A stretch of DNA of 16,315 nt, taken from NCBI GenBank assembly GCA_023430705.1, contig JAEYZJ010000058.1, positions 1 through 16,315 on the forward strand. The letters run 5' to 3'. The translations under genes and the position numbers were made by a program. The DNA comes from Pseudomonadota bacterium. GTDB lineage: Bacteria > Pseudomonadota > Alphaproteobacteria > Rhizobiales > Devosiaceae. Within the stretch, counting starts at the first letter, position 1. Each line of letters starts with the position of its first letter. The notes beneath the pieces are model-generated. The model was not told where the DNA came from. It did no database searches and worked only from the letters and a program-made list of their open reading frames with translations. Shown piece after piece: positions 7,356 through 14,060 of the stretch.

Positions 7356-9526
7356 CAGGTCTCGATCCGGACCGGCACGGACTTGAAGGCAGGGGTGCGC
7401 GAGCGCGGGTCGACAGCGGTGCCGCAGAGGACGTTCGCCTCCGGATAGTAGGCAAGGGCCGAGCCGCGCGGCAGGTCGAAGGCCATGGCGGTGCCGGTCA
7501 TCCGGCCGGTATCGGAAGCGAGGGTGATGCGCTGCCCCTCGCTCACCCCCCGCTCGGCCATGTCCTCGCGGTTGAGGAAGATGGCGTCGCGTCCGGCCTT
7601 CAGGCGGTAGCTGTCGTGCTCCTCGTAGATGATGGTGTTGAACTGCCCCTCCGAGCGCACCGTGGCGAGCGTCAGCGGGCCGGGCTCGGCCGGGAGCGGG
7701 GTGACCACGAAATGCGCCTTGCCGTCGGAGGTGGAGAATTCCGGCGCGTGCATCACCCGGTTGCGGATGTGGAACTCGCGCTTCGCCACGTCGATGTCCC
7801 CCAGTTCCTCGAGCCCGGGAACGATTTTCGCAATCGCCGCACGCACCTGGCGGTGTTCCTTGAAGCTCTCGAACGGGATGGGACTGGCTGGCAGCAGGTG
7901 GCGCGCGAGGTCGCACAGGATCACCGTCTCGGGGCGGACATTGTCGAGCCGCTCGATGCCGCCGTCGCTGAGGCGGACATAGTTGAACATGGATTCCTGC
8001 GTGGTCGGCGACCATTCCTCGTCGCGCGCGGTGACCGGCAGGATGAGCACCTCGCCCTCTCCCAGCCCGTGCACGTGCCCCTGGTTGAGCGTGGTGGTGA
8101 GGAAGAGCTTGAAGCCGATCGACTCCATGGCGCGGCTGGCAAAGGCGGTGTCCGGCGTGGCGCCCCAGAGGTTGCCCCCCATGATCACCGCCGCGTCGAT
8201 CTCGCCGCGGGCGGCGGACTCGAGGCAGGCGATGGTGTCGAGGCCCCTGCTGCGGCCGAGCTCGATGCCGAAGGTGCGCTCCATTGCCGCGAACACCTCT
8301 TCGGAGACCACCGGCTTGACGCCGATGGTGCCGATGCCCTGGACGTTGGAGTGTCCGCGCAGCGGCAATAGGCCCGAATAGCGCTTGCCGATCATTCCCC
8401 GCAGCAGGGCGAGGTTGGCGATCGCCTCGACATTGGCGACGCCGTGGACGTGGTGCGTCATGCCCATGCCCCAGGCGAAGACGACGTTCTGCCGGCTGGC
8501 GTAGCGGGTCGCGACCCGCTCGATGTCGGCGACCGGGATCATGGTCCGCGCCTCGACCTCTTCCATCGAGAGCGAGGCGAGATCCTGCTCGAGGGCATGG
8601 AAGCCGGCGCCGTGCGCCTCGATGAAGCGGCGGTCCTCGGCGCCCATGGCGAGGATGGCCTTCATCAGGCCCTTGAAGAGCCAGATGTCGGTGCCGATGC
8701 GGGGCTGCAGGTAGTCCGACGCGATCTCGGTGCCGCCCGCCAGCATCGAGCCGGGCGATTTCGGCACGGCGAACCTGACGAGCCCCGGCTCCCTGGCCGG
8801 GTTGATGACGATGACGTCGCCGCCCCGGTCGCGGCAGTGCTTCAGCATGTGGATGAAGCGCGGGTGGTTCGAGGACGGGTTGGCGCCGATCACGAAGATC
8901 AGGTCGGCCCCGGTCAGGTCCTCGAGCTCGACCGTCGAGGTGCCCTTGCCGATGGTGGTGGCCAGCCCCTCGCTGGTCGCCTGGTGGCAGTAGTACGAGC
9001 AGTTGTTGACGTTGTTGGTGCCCCACGCCCGCGCCAGCAGCTGGAAGACGAAGCCGGCCTCGTTCGAGGATCGGCCGGAGGAGTAAAAGAAGCTCCGGTC
9101 GGGCTCGGTGGTCTTCAGCTGCGCCGCCGCGTGGGCGATGGCGAAATCCCAGTTCACCGGCTCGAAGCGCTCGGCGCCGCGGGCCTTGAACAGCGGCGTG
9201 TTGAGGCGGCCGAGCCGCTCCATCTCGCGGCCCGAGAGCTGCCGCAGGTCGCCCAGCGGATGCAGGAACGCTTCGTTCGGGATGGCGGGCTGGATGTCGG
9301 TCGACTGCGCCTGCACCGACTTGTTGCAGACCGAGGGGAACTCGCCCAGCTCGTTGGTCATGCCGCCGTGCTGGCCGCCCATCCCATAGGCGCAGGCCTT
9401 GCAGGCATTCTTCGCCGTCAGCGCCTTGGCGGCCTTGCCAACTCCCATCCGCCGGATCGTGTCGACGGTGTAGAGCAGCTTGGCGGGCCCGCCTCCAACG
9501 ATGCGCGGCCGCTGGTCGATACTCAT
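7355..9526 (-). CDS. FdhF/YdeP-family molybdopterin-dependent oxidoreductase
   Basis: This 723-residue protein belongs to the FdhF/YdeP branch of the DMSO-reductase superfamily, enzymes carrying a bis-molybdopterin guanine dinucleotide cofactor. N-terminal ACKACAYGMGGQHGGM (C42, C45) and C67 form the cysteine pattern of YdeP proteins, lacking the usual four-cysteine [4Fe-4S] set. NNCSYYCHQATSEG (176-186) aligns with the formate dehydrogenase segment whose Cys/Sec-His binds and assists molybdenum, giving C180-H181. Later VIGANPSSNHPR and VFAWGMGMTHH are cofactor-binding segments, and the C-terminus has the usual barrel (LNREDMAERGVSEG). No Tat signal is present, so it is cytoplasmic. The ATG at 9526 has AGGAG 5-6 nt upstream. 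YdeP has been linked to acid resistance in enterobacteria; the substrate of this family is unknown. Followed by the one-base-overlapping DUF2461 gene. Confidence 0.92.
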   Translation of the reverse strand: MSIDQRPRIVGGGPAKLLYTVDTIRRMGVGKAAKALTAKNACKACAYGMGGQHGGMTNELGEFPSVCNKSVQAQSTDIQPAIPNEAFLHPLGDLRQLSGREMERLGRLNTPLFKARGAERFEPVNWDFAIAHAAAQLKTTEPDRSFFYSSGRSSNEAGFVFQLLARAWGTNNVNNCSYYCHQATSEGLATTIGKGTSTVELEDLTGADLIFVIGANPSSNHPRFIHMLKHCRDRGGDVIVINPAREPGLVRFAVPKSPGSMLAGGTEIASDYLQPRIGTDIWLFKGLMKAILAMGAEDRRFIEAHGAGFHALEQDLASLSMEEVEARTMIPVADIERVATRYASRQNVVFAWGMGMTHHVHGVANVEAIANLALLRGMIGKRYSGLLPLRGHSNVQGIGTIGVKPVVSEEVFAAMERTFGIELGRSRGLDTIACLESAARGEIDAAVIMGGNLWGATPDTAFASRAMESIGFKLFLTTTLNQGHVHGLGEGEVLILPVTARDEEWSPTTQESMFNYVRLSDGGIERLDNVRPETVILCDLARHLLPASPIPFESFKEHRQVRAAIAKIVPGLEELGDIDVAKREFHIRNRVMHAPEFSTSDGKAHFVVTPLPAEPGPLTLATVRSEGQFNTIIYEEHDSYRLKAGRDAIFLNREDMAERGVSEGQRITLASDTGRMTGTAMAFDLPRGSALAYYPEANVLCGTAVDPRSRTPAFKSVPVRIET

Positions 9527-9546
9527 GTGAACTCCTCGTTGCGGGC

Positions 9547-9574
9547 AAAATACCATCCGTCGCGCCGACGGCAA
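9547..9574 (-). promoter_or_regulatory. Candidate promoter of the oxidoreductase operon
   Basis: On the minus strand TTGCCG (9569-9574) and TATTTT (9547-9552) are 16 nt apart, each matching four of six sigma-70 positions. Transcription would start about 14 nt before the ATG at 9526, just upstream of the GAGGAG ribosome-binding site at 9533-9538. Confidence 0.4.
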
Positions 9575-9641
9575 CCCATCCGGCCGTCGAACCTTCGGCC
9601 GCCGGCCGTACGCCCGATCCCGCTGCCGATCCACCGGGCGC

Positions 9642-9666
9642 GGAACGACATCGCGGGATCGGCGTT
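9642..9666 (+). promoter_or_regulatory. EcfG (general stress sigma factor) promoter of sodC
   Basis: GGAAC (9642-9646), a 16-nt spacer and CGTT (9663-9666) match perfectly the published EcfG/RpoE2 consensus GGAAC-N16/17-CGTT of alphaproteobacteria. The expected start of transcription is about 25 nt before the sodC ATG, followed by a strong ribosome-binding site GGAGGAGGAG (9681-9690). Position, spacing and the stress-related product all agree. Confidence 0.75.
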
Positions 9667-9696
9667 CTCTTCCGATCCCAGGAGGAGGAGAGTGCA

Positions 9697-10215
9697 ATGC
9701 GCATCGCCATAGCCGCCCTGTCGCTGGCCATGCTGGCGGCGCCCGCCTACGCGCAGGCAACGACCGCCAAGGCAGATATCGTCGGGCTCGACGGCACCAG
9801 CCACGGCACGCTGACCCTCACCGCCGCCGACGGTGGCGTCCACATCACCGGCGACCTGACGGGCATCCCCGAGGGCGAGCACGGCATCCATATCCACGAG
9901 ACCGGCGTCTGCGACGCGGCAGTCAAGTTCGAGAGCGCCGGCGCGCACTTCAACCCGACGGACCACAAGCACGGCAGCGAGAACCCCGAAGGCCCGCATG
10001 CCGGCGACCTGCCCAACATCACGGCCGCGGCGGACGGCGCCGCCAAGGTGGACGTCACGGACTCGACCGTCATGCTCGGCGAAGGCCCGGCGAACCTGCT
10101 CGACGCCGACGGCGCGGCGATCGTCATCCACGCCGCCCCCGACGACTACAAGACCGATCCCTCCGGCAATTCCGGCGATCGCATCGCCTGCGGCGTAGTT
10201 CAAGGCGGCAGCTGA
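9697..10215 (+). CDS. sodC: Periplasmic Cu/Zn superoxide dismutase SodC
   Basis: This 172-residue enzyme converts superoxide to hydrogen peroxide and oxygen in the periplasm. A signal peptide (MRIAIAALSLAMLAAPAYA, cut after residue 19) leads a full-length Cu/Zn SOD. All metal ligands are visible: copper by H65, H67 (GIHIHETG), H84 (AGAHFNP) and H145 (VIHAAPDD); zinc by H84, H92, H101 and D104 (HAGD). C72 and C165 form the conserved disulfide and R162 (GDRIACG) is the active-site arginine. The ATG follows GGAGGAGGAG by 6 nt. The gene stands alone, divergent from the oxidoreductase, preceded by a perfect EcfG promoter and followed by a strong hairpin, so it is probably a monocistronic member of the general stress regulon. 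The identification is secure. Confidence 0.97.
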   Translation: MRIAIAALSLAMLAAPAYAQATTAKADIVGLDGTSHGTLTLTAADGGVHITGDLTGIPEGEHGIHIHETGVCDAAVKFESAGAHFNPTDHKHGSENPEGPHAGDLPNITAAADGAAKVDVTDSTVMLGEGPANLLDADGAAIVIHAAPDDYKTDPSGNSGDRIACGVVQGGS

Positions 10216-10222
10216 CGATGCG

Positions 10223-10251
10223 GGGAGCGGCCTCGCCACCGGGCCGCTCCC
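10223..10251 (+). terminator. Strong hairpin after sodC, probable transcription terminator
   Basis: A perfect 10-bp stem GGGAGCGGCC / GGCCGCTCCC with a 9-nt loop begins 8 nt after the sodC stop codon. No U-tract follows directly (the next bases are ACACCCCCC; a TTTTT run lies at 10271-10275), so it may act as a weak intrinsic terminator, a Rho-stop or an mRNA-stabilising 3' hairpin. Confidence 0.6.
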
Positions 10252-10277
10252 ACACCCCCCTTCATGGCTCTTTTTGT

Positions 10278-10313
10278 CCGGTCTTTGACCGGCACATGCC
10301 TTTCGCGCTACCG
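10278..10313 (+). promoter_or_regulatory. Candidate promoter of the cysteine hydrolase/GlxA operon with overlapping dyad
   Basis: TTGACC (10285-10290) and CTACCG (10308-10313) are 17 nt apart; the -35 is good (five of six), the -10 poor. A perfect dyad CCGGTC-TTT-GACCGG (10278-10292) covers the -35 element, so a bound repressor would exclude RNA polymerase. The gene start is about 40 nt downstream of the expected transcription start. Confidence 0.35.
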
Positions 10314-10360
10314 CTGGCGGACTAGACTGCCGGCATGTTCAAGCGAAAGGCATGCGCAGG

Positions 10361-10924
10361 ATGACCGACACCGCACTCATCGTCGTCGACGCCCAGGAAT
10401 CCTTCCGGCAGCGCCAGAACTGGTTCGAGACCGATCACGCGACCTATCTGGCGACCCAGAGGCGGCTGATCGAAGGCGCCATCCGGGCCGGCTACAGGGT
10501 CGTGCGGGTTCTGCACGCGGAACCTGAAGGCATCTTCGCGCAGGCTTCCGGGTTCGTCCGTCCCCTCGCCGAGATCGCCGACCTGCCGGTCGACGCCGAG
10601 TTCATCAAGACGCGCCACTCCGCCCTCGTCGGCTCGGGCCTCGATGTCTGGCTGACCGAGAACGGCATCCGCCGGCTCATCGTCTCCGGCATCCGCACCG
10701 AGCAATGCTGCGAGACCACCACCCGCCACGCCTCCGACCTGGGCTGGCAGGTCGACTTTGTCACCGAAGCGACGCACACCATGCCGCTGACCGATGCCGG
10801 CGGCCACACCTGGACGGTCGAGGAGATCAAGGCCCGGACCGCCGCGGTGCTGGACGGGCGCTTCGCCCGGGTGTGCACGGTTCGCGAGGCCCTGTCGGGC
10901 GCACCGCGGAGCGCCGCGGCATGA
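10361..10924 (+). CDS. Cysteine hydrolase, isochorismatase superfamily
   Basis: This 187-residue protein has the isochorismatase/nicotinamidase-like fold, whose members hydrolyse amides, ureas or vinyl ethers with an Asp-Lys-Cys triad. The triad is visible: D10 in LIVVDAQESF, K84 in FIKTRHSAL, and C116 in GIRTEQCCETTTRHA. A cis-peptide-like SGIRTE turn precedes the cysteine. The length is typical. The ATG at 10361 was chosen because AAGG lies 10 nt upstream; an ATG three codons earlier (10352) has that same motif only 1 nt away. The last four bases overlap the start of the GlxA-family regulator (ATGA), so the two form a coupled operon, and the regulator probably controls or senses the substrate or product of this enzyme. 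Substrate cannot be assigned; isochorismatase activity itself is unlikely without siderophore genes nearby. Confidence 0.88.
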   Translation: MTDTALIVVDAQESFRQRQNWFETDHATYLATQRRLIEGAIRAGYRVVRVLHAEPEGIFAQASGFVRPLAEIADLPVDAEFIKTRHSALVGSGLDVWLTENGIRRLIVSGIRTEQCCETTTRHASDLGWQVDFVTEATHTMPLTDAGGHTWTVEEIKARTAAVLDGRFARVCTVREALSGAPRSAAA

Positions 10925-11925
10925 CCCCTGCCCGGCGCCGGATCCCGGTCTACTGCGTGCTTCCGGCGCGGACGCTGCTGCTCGACGTGGCCGGCCCGAT
11001 GGAGGCCCTGCGCGCCGCGAACCTGCACCAGCAGGACGTGGCGTTCGATGTCCGCTACGTCGGCCCGCTGCCCGAGCTGACGAGCTCGGTCGGCCTCAAG
11101 CTCACGGGGATCGAGGGCCTGCCCGACCGGATCGAGCCCGGCGCCATGGTCGTGCTGTCGGGCCATGCCGAGCAGCCGCTCGATGCCGGGCACGCGGCCG
11201 AGCCCCCCGAGGCCGGCGCGGACGCGATCGTGGCCTGGCTGCGGCAGGTGGTTCGCCCCGGCATCCGGCTCGTCTGCATCTGCGCCGGCGCCCTGCTGGC
11301 CGCGCGGGCCGGGCTGCTGGCCGACACCACCTGTACCACCCACCACACCGACTGCGCCGACCTTGCCGCGCTGGAACCGACCGCGCGGGTGCTCGAGAAC
11401 CGGCTCTACGTCGAGGACGGCGAGCGCTACACCAGCGCCGGCATCACCGCCGGGATCGACCTGATGCTGCACATCATCGGGCAGCTGACCGACCCCGCGA
11501 CGGCGGCGGCCGTGGCGCGCTACCTCGTCGTCTACCTGCGCCGGGCAGGCACCGATCCGCAGCTCTCGCCCTGGCTCGAAGGCCGCAACCACGTCCACCC
11601 GGCCGTGCATCGCGTGCAGGACGCGATCACCGCCGATCCGGCGCGCGACTGGTCGCTCGAGACGCTCGCCGGGATCGCCATCGCCAGCCCGCGCCACCTG
11701 TCGCGGCTGTTCAACGACCACGCCGGCATGAGCATTCCCGAATACGTGAACCGGCTGCGCGTGGCGCTGGCGCGCCAGCTCGTCACCGAAACCCGGCTCG
11801 ACATGGAGCGCATCGCCGAGCGGGCGGGCTTCGCCTCCTCGCGCCAGCTGCGCCGGGCCTGGGGCAGGCTGAGTCCGGCGTCCCCCAGCCGGACCCGCCG
11901 CGTGCATGGAACGGCGGGCGCCTGA
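10921..11925 (+). CDS. GlxA-family transcriptional regulator (DJ-1/PfpI + AraC-type HTH)
   Basis: This 334-residue regulator has an N-terminal DJ-1/PfpI (class I glutamine amidotransferase-like) sensor domain (about 8-190) and a C-terminal AraC-type DNA-binding domain (about 225-330). The sensor shows LLLDVAGPMEALRAAN (D22, E28) and a nucleophile-elbow cysteine C121 in VCICAGALLAARAGLL; SAGITAGIDLMLHII (172-186) is the conserved segment before the linker. The two helix-turn-helix units are WSLETLAGIAIASPRHLSRLF (244-264, first part LETLAGIAIAS) and MERIAERAGFASSRQLRRAW (295-314). GlxA-type regulators commonly respond to small amines or amino-acid derivatives, and pairing with an isochorismatase-like hydrolase is a recurrent arrangement. 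The ATG overlaps the hydrolase stop by 4 nt. The tail of the gene carries an EcfG-type promoter serving the next gene. Confidence 0.92.
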   Translation: MTPARRRIPVYCVLPARTLLLDVAGPMEALRAANLHQQDVAFDVRYVGPLPELTSSVGLKLTGIEGLPDRIEPGAMVVLSGHAEQPLDAGHAAEPPEAGADAIVAWLRQVVRPGIRLVCICAGALLAARAGLLADTTCTTHHTDCADLAALEPTARVLENRLYVEDGERYTSAGITAGIDLMLHIIGQLTDPATAAAVARYLVVYLRRAGTDPQLSPWLEGRNHVHPAVHRVQDAITADPARDWSLETLAGIAIASPRHLSRLFNDHAGMSIPEYVNRLRVALARQLVTETRLDMERIAERAGFASSRQLRRAWGRLSPASPSRTRRVHGTAGA

Positions 11926-11933
11926 CCTACGTT
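11908..11933 (+). promoter_or_regulatory. EcfG-type promoter of the ankyrin-repeat gene
   Basis: GGAAC (11908-11912), a 17-nt spacer and CGTT (11930-11933) match the EcfG consensus GGAAC-N16/17-CGTT exactly. The -35 lies within the last codons of the GlxA-family gene and the -10 just after its stop. Transcription would start about 20 nt before the GTG at 11962, next to the GGGAGGG ribosome-binding site. Confidence 0.62.
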
Positions 11934-11961
11934 TCTCCCCCTATATTGGGAGGGACTTCCG

Positions 11962-12639
11962 GTGCGCTTCGCCTATGCCTATGCTCGACCCGTGAGCGAT
12001 CCGTTCGAACTCGTGGCGCAGAACGATCTGGATGGGCTGAGAAGTGCGCTGGCGCACGATCCCGGCCTCGTCGAGATGCGCCACCCGACGGGCGCCTCGC
12101 TGGTCTGCTGGGCAGCCTACATGGGCAATGTCGGCGCCATCGCCGCCATCCGCGCCAAGCTCTCCGCGCTCGATCCGCACGAAGCCATCATCTTGCGCGA
12201 CGGCGCGCGCCTCGAATCCGCGCTGGCCGACGGCTGGGACGCCAACACGTATTCCGCGGACGGGTTCACGCCGCTGTCGCTGGCCGCCTTCTTCGAGAAC
12301 CCCGAAGCCTTCGACCTGCTGCTGCCGCTGACCAGCGACGTGAATGCGGCGGCCCGCAACCCGCAGAAGGTCGCCGCGCTCCATGCCGCCTGCACCCGGC
12401 GCAACATCGGCATGGTCGAGCGCCTGCTGATGGCGGGCGCCGACCCCAACCAGCCACAGGCCGACGGCTTCCTGCCGCTCCATGCCGCCGCCCAGCATGG
12501 CGACGGAGCGCTGGCCGGCATGCTGCTGCTGGCCGGGGCCCGTCCGGAGCAGCGCAATGCCGCCGGCCACGATGCTGCGGCCATCGCCCGAACGGCAGGG
12601 CACGACTGGCTGGCGGAGCGCCTCGCGAGCGCCGGCTGA
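11962..12639 (+). CDS. Ankyrin-repeat protein
   Basis: This 225-residue protein consists almost entirely of ankyrin-type helix-turn-helix repeats: about 12-39 (NDLDGLRSALAHDP), 43-70 (ASLVCWAAYMGNVGAIAAI), 100-128 (DGFTPLSLAAFFENPEAFDL ending TSDVN), 136-163 (AALHAACTRRNIGMVERLL then AGADPN), 168-196 (DGFLPLHAAAQHGDGALAGM) and a shorter capping repeat to the end. There is no signal peptide or membrane segment, so a cytoplasmic protein-binding role is expected; the partner is not known. The GTG at 11962 was chosen because GGGAGGG (11948-11954) lies 7 nt upstream; a later GTG at 11992 is the alternative. The gene probably has its own EcfG promoter rather than depending only on the regulator operon, which would place it in the general stress response. 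Confidence 0.85.
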   Translation: MRFAYAYARPVSDPFELVAQNDLDGLRSALAHDPGLVEMRHPTGASLVCWAAYMGNVGAIAAIRAKLSALDPHEAIILRDGARLESALADGWDANTYSADGFTPLSLAAFFENPEAFDLLLPLTSDVNAAARNPQKVAALHAACTRRNIGMVERLLMAGADPNQPQADGFLPLHAAAQHGDGALAGMLLLAGARPEQRNAAGHDAAAIARTAGHDWLAERLASAG

Positions 12640-12696
12640 GGCCGGCCGAGGCTGAAGTCCAGCTCGCGCATCACCCCAACGTTACAGCGATTTAAT

Positions 12697-12724
12697 GTGA
12701 GACGGCGTATGCCGATGGTATCGT
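12697..12724 (+). promoter_or_regulatory. Weak candidate promoter of the RND efflux operon
   Basis: GTGAGA (12697-12702) and TATCGT (12719-12724) are 16 nt apart, each four of six against the sigma-70 consensus. The local sequence is noticeably richer in A/T than the flanking genes, as expected of a promoter. The start would lie about 14 nt before the dyad at 12745. Confidence 0.3.
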
Positions 12725-12744
12725 TCGCCGCACCTGCCCGCAGC

Positions 12745-12763
12745 CGATTTGCGGGCCAAATCG
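12745..12763 (+). promoter_or_regulatory. Dyad upstream of the RND adaptor gene, candidate repressor operator
   Basis: CGATTTG and CAAATCG form a perfect 7-bp inverted repeat around a 5-nt centre, followed by TTTT. It lies between the candidate promoter and the preferred start of the adaptor gene (12779). Size and place fit a TetR/AcrR-type operator; a weak attenuator hairpin is the alternative. No regulator gene of that family is in the window. Confidence 0.4.
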
Positions 12764-12778
12764 TTTTGGGATGCTCGC

Positions 12779-13981
12779 TTGATTAGGCAAATACTGGTTT
12801 CGCTCGTCATCGTGGGAGCGGCCGCGGTCGCTTACGTCTTCCTTGTCCCCGATGCGCGCGAAACGCTGTCCAGGCTCGGCATCCAGCTTCCCGTCTCCGG
12901 CCCCGCAGAAGCGGCGACGCCCGGCACACCCGGCCGGCCGGCGGCCCAGGGTGGCCCGCGCCAGGGCGGCCCCGGCCCCGCTGGCCGCGGCGGCAGCCGG
13001 GCCCTCGTCGTGGTGACGGCGCCCGTCGTCGTCGCGACCATCAACGACCGGCTCACCGCCATCGGCGAAGGCGCCGCAACCCGCTCGGTCACCGTGGTTT
13101 CGCCCGCCGCCGGAACGCTCGCCGAACTGCTGGTGCGGCCGGGCGAGGCGGTAGAGGCCGGCGCCGTCATCGGCCGGCTCGACGCCGACGCCGAAGCCAT
13201 CGCCGCCGAGCGCGCGCGGCTCGCCTTTTCGGACGCCGAGACGTCACTTGCCCGCCTCAACGAACTGGCGCGGGCCAACAACGCCTCGAACGTCCAGGTC
13301 GCCGCGGCGCAGCTCGCCTACGACAACGCGCGGCTCGAGCTTCGGACCGCGGAGCTGGCGCTGAGCAGGCGCACGATCACGACGCCGATCGCCGGCACGG
13401 TGGGACTGTTCCAGGTGACGCCCGGCAACACCGTGACCACGCAGACCGTGGTGACGACGATCGAGGAAACCTCGGAAATCCGCGTCAGCTTCTGGGTTCC
13501 CGAGCGCTATGCCTCGGCGATGTCCGTGGGCATGCCGCTGACCGCGACCGCCGTGGCGCTGCCCGGCGAAACCATCGCCGGCGTCGTGAGCGCGGTGGAC
13601 AACCGCATCGACACGGCGAGCCGCACGCTCAAGGTCGAGGCCGAGATCCCGAACCGGGACGGACGGCTGCGCCCCGGCATGTCGTTCTCGGTCACCCTGA
13701 CCTTCCCCGGCGAGGAGTTTCCCGCCGTCGACCCGCTGGCCATCCAGTGGTCGAGCGGCGGCGCCTACCTGTGGAAGCTCGTCGAGGACAAGGTCGAGCG
13801 CGTGCCGGTCGAGATCATCCAGCGCAACTCGGACGGCGTGATGGTGAAGGCCGAGCTCGGGCCCGGCGACCAGGTGGTGACGCAGGGCGTCCAGCAGCTC
13901 GCCCCCGGCGCGACCGTGCGGCTGCTCGACGAAGCCGGCACCGAGGCGAGAGGCGAAGGCCGCAGGGACAACCCCTCGTGA
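12779..13981 (+). CDS. RND efflux periplasmic adaptor (membrane fusion protein)
   Basis: This 400-residue adaptor links an inner-membrane RND permease to an outer-membrane channel. An N-terminal membrane anchor (about residues 4-23, ILVSLVIVGAAAVAYVFLV) precedes a Gly/Pro/Gln-rich spacer (about 41-73) that is longer than usual. The lipoyl-like half-motifs are VVSPAAGTLAELLVRPGEAV (VSPAAGTL...PGEAV, 107-126) and TPIAGTVGLFQVTPGNTV (202-219), flanking a short alpha-hairpin (about 140-195). A beta-barrel (EIRVSFWVPERYA) and a membrane-proximal domain follow. The TTG at 12779 was chosen because GGGA lies 7 nt upstream, the codons before it are atypical, and a dyad lies over the alternative TTG at 12749 (10 residues longer). 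The permease gene follows after 79 nt. The substrate is not predictable; the outer-membrane partner is not in the window. Confidence 0.9.
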   Translation: MIRQILVSLVIVGAAAVAYVFLVPDARETLSRLGIQLPVSGPAEAATPGTPGRPAAQGGPRQGGPGPAGRGGSRALVVVTAPVVVATINDRLTAIGEGAATRSVTVVSPAAGTLAELLVRPGEAVEAGAVIGRLDADAEAIAAERARLAFSDAETSLARLNELARANNASNVQVAAAQLAYDNARLELRTAELALSRRTITTPIAGTVGLFQVTPGNTVTTQTVVTTIEETSEIRVSFWVPERYASAMSVGMPLTATAVALPGETIAGVVSAVDNRIDTASRTLKVEAEIPNRDGRLRPGMSFSVTLTFPGEEFPAVDPLAIQWSSGGAYLWKLVEDKVERVPVEIIQRNSDGVMVKAELGPGDQVVTQGVQQLAPGATVRLLDEAGTEARGEGRRDNPS

Positions 13982-14023
13982 GGGCGGCGCGCACGATGCA
14001 GTGCCCGTCACGGGTGGAACAGG

Positions 14024-14040
14024 GCCGGGCCGCTCCCGGC
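14024..14040 (+). repeat. Short intercistronic stem-loop between adaptor and permease
   Basis: GCCGGG and CCCGGC form a 6-bp GC-only stem with a 5-nt loop in the 79-nt gap between the two efflux genes, ending 5 nt before the permease ribosome-binding site GGGAGGGG (14046-14053). No T-run follows, so it is not a standard terminator; it could tune stability or translation of the two cistrons. Confidence 0.35.
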
Positions 14041-14060
14041 ATCGAGGGAGGGGCGACGAC

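Noticed and set aside
7355..9526. Annotation of the molybdoenzyme as a respiratory formate dehydrogenase
   Set aside because: It lacks the four-cysteine cluster motif, a Tat signal and adjacent FdhB/FdhC-type subunits; the N-terminal pattern is that of YdeP-type proteins.
6678..9731. Single minus-strand frame of 1,017 codons
   Set aside because: Only the last 225 codons (DUF2461) are real; the upstream part is an out-of-frame reading of the oxidoreductase gene.
10361..10924. Naming the hydrolase as isochorismatase or nicotinamidase
   Set aside because: The triad identifies only the superfamily; no siderophore or NAD-salvage genes are nearby and substrate-specific residues cannot be assigned.
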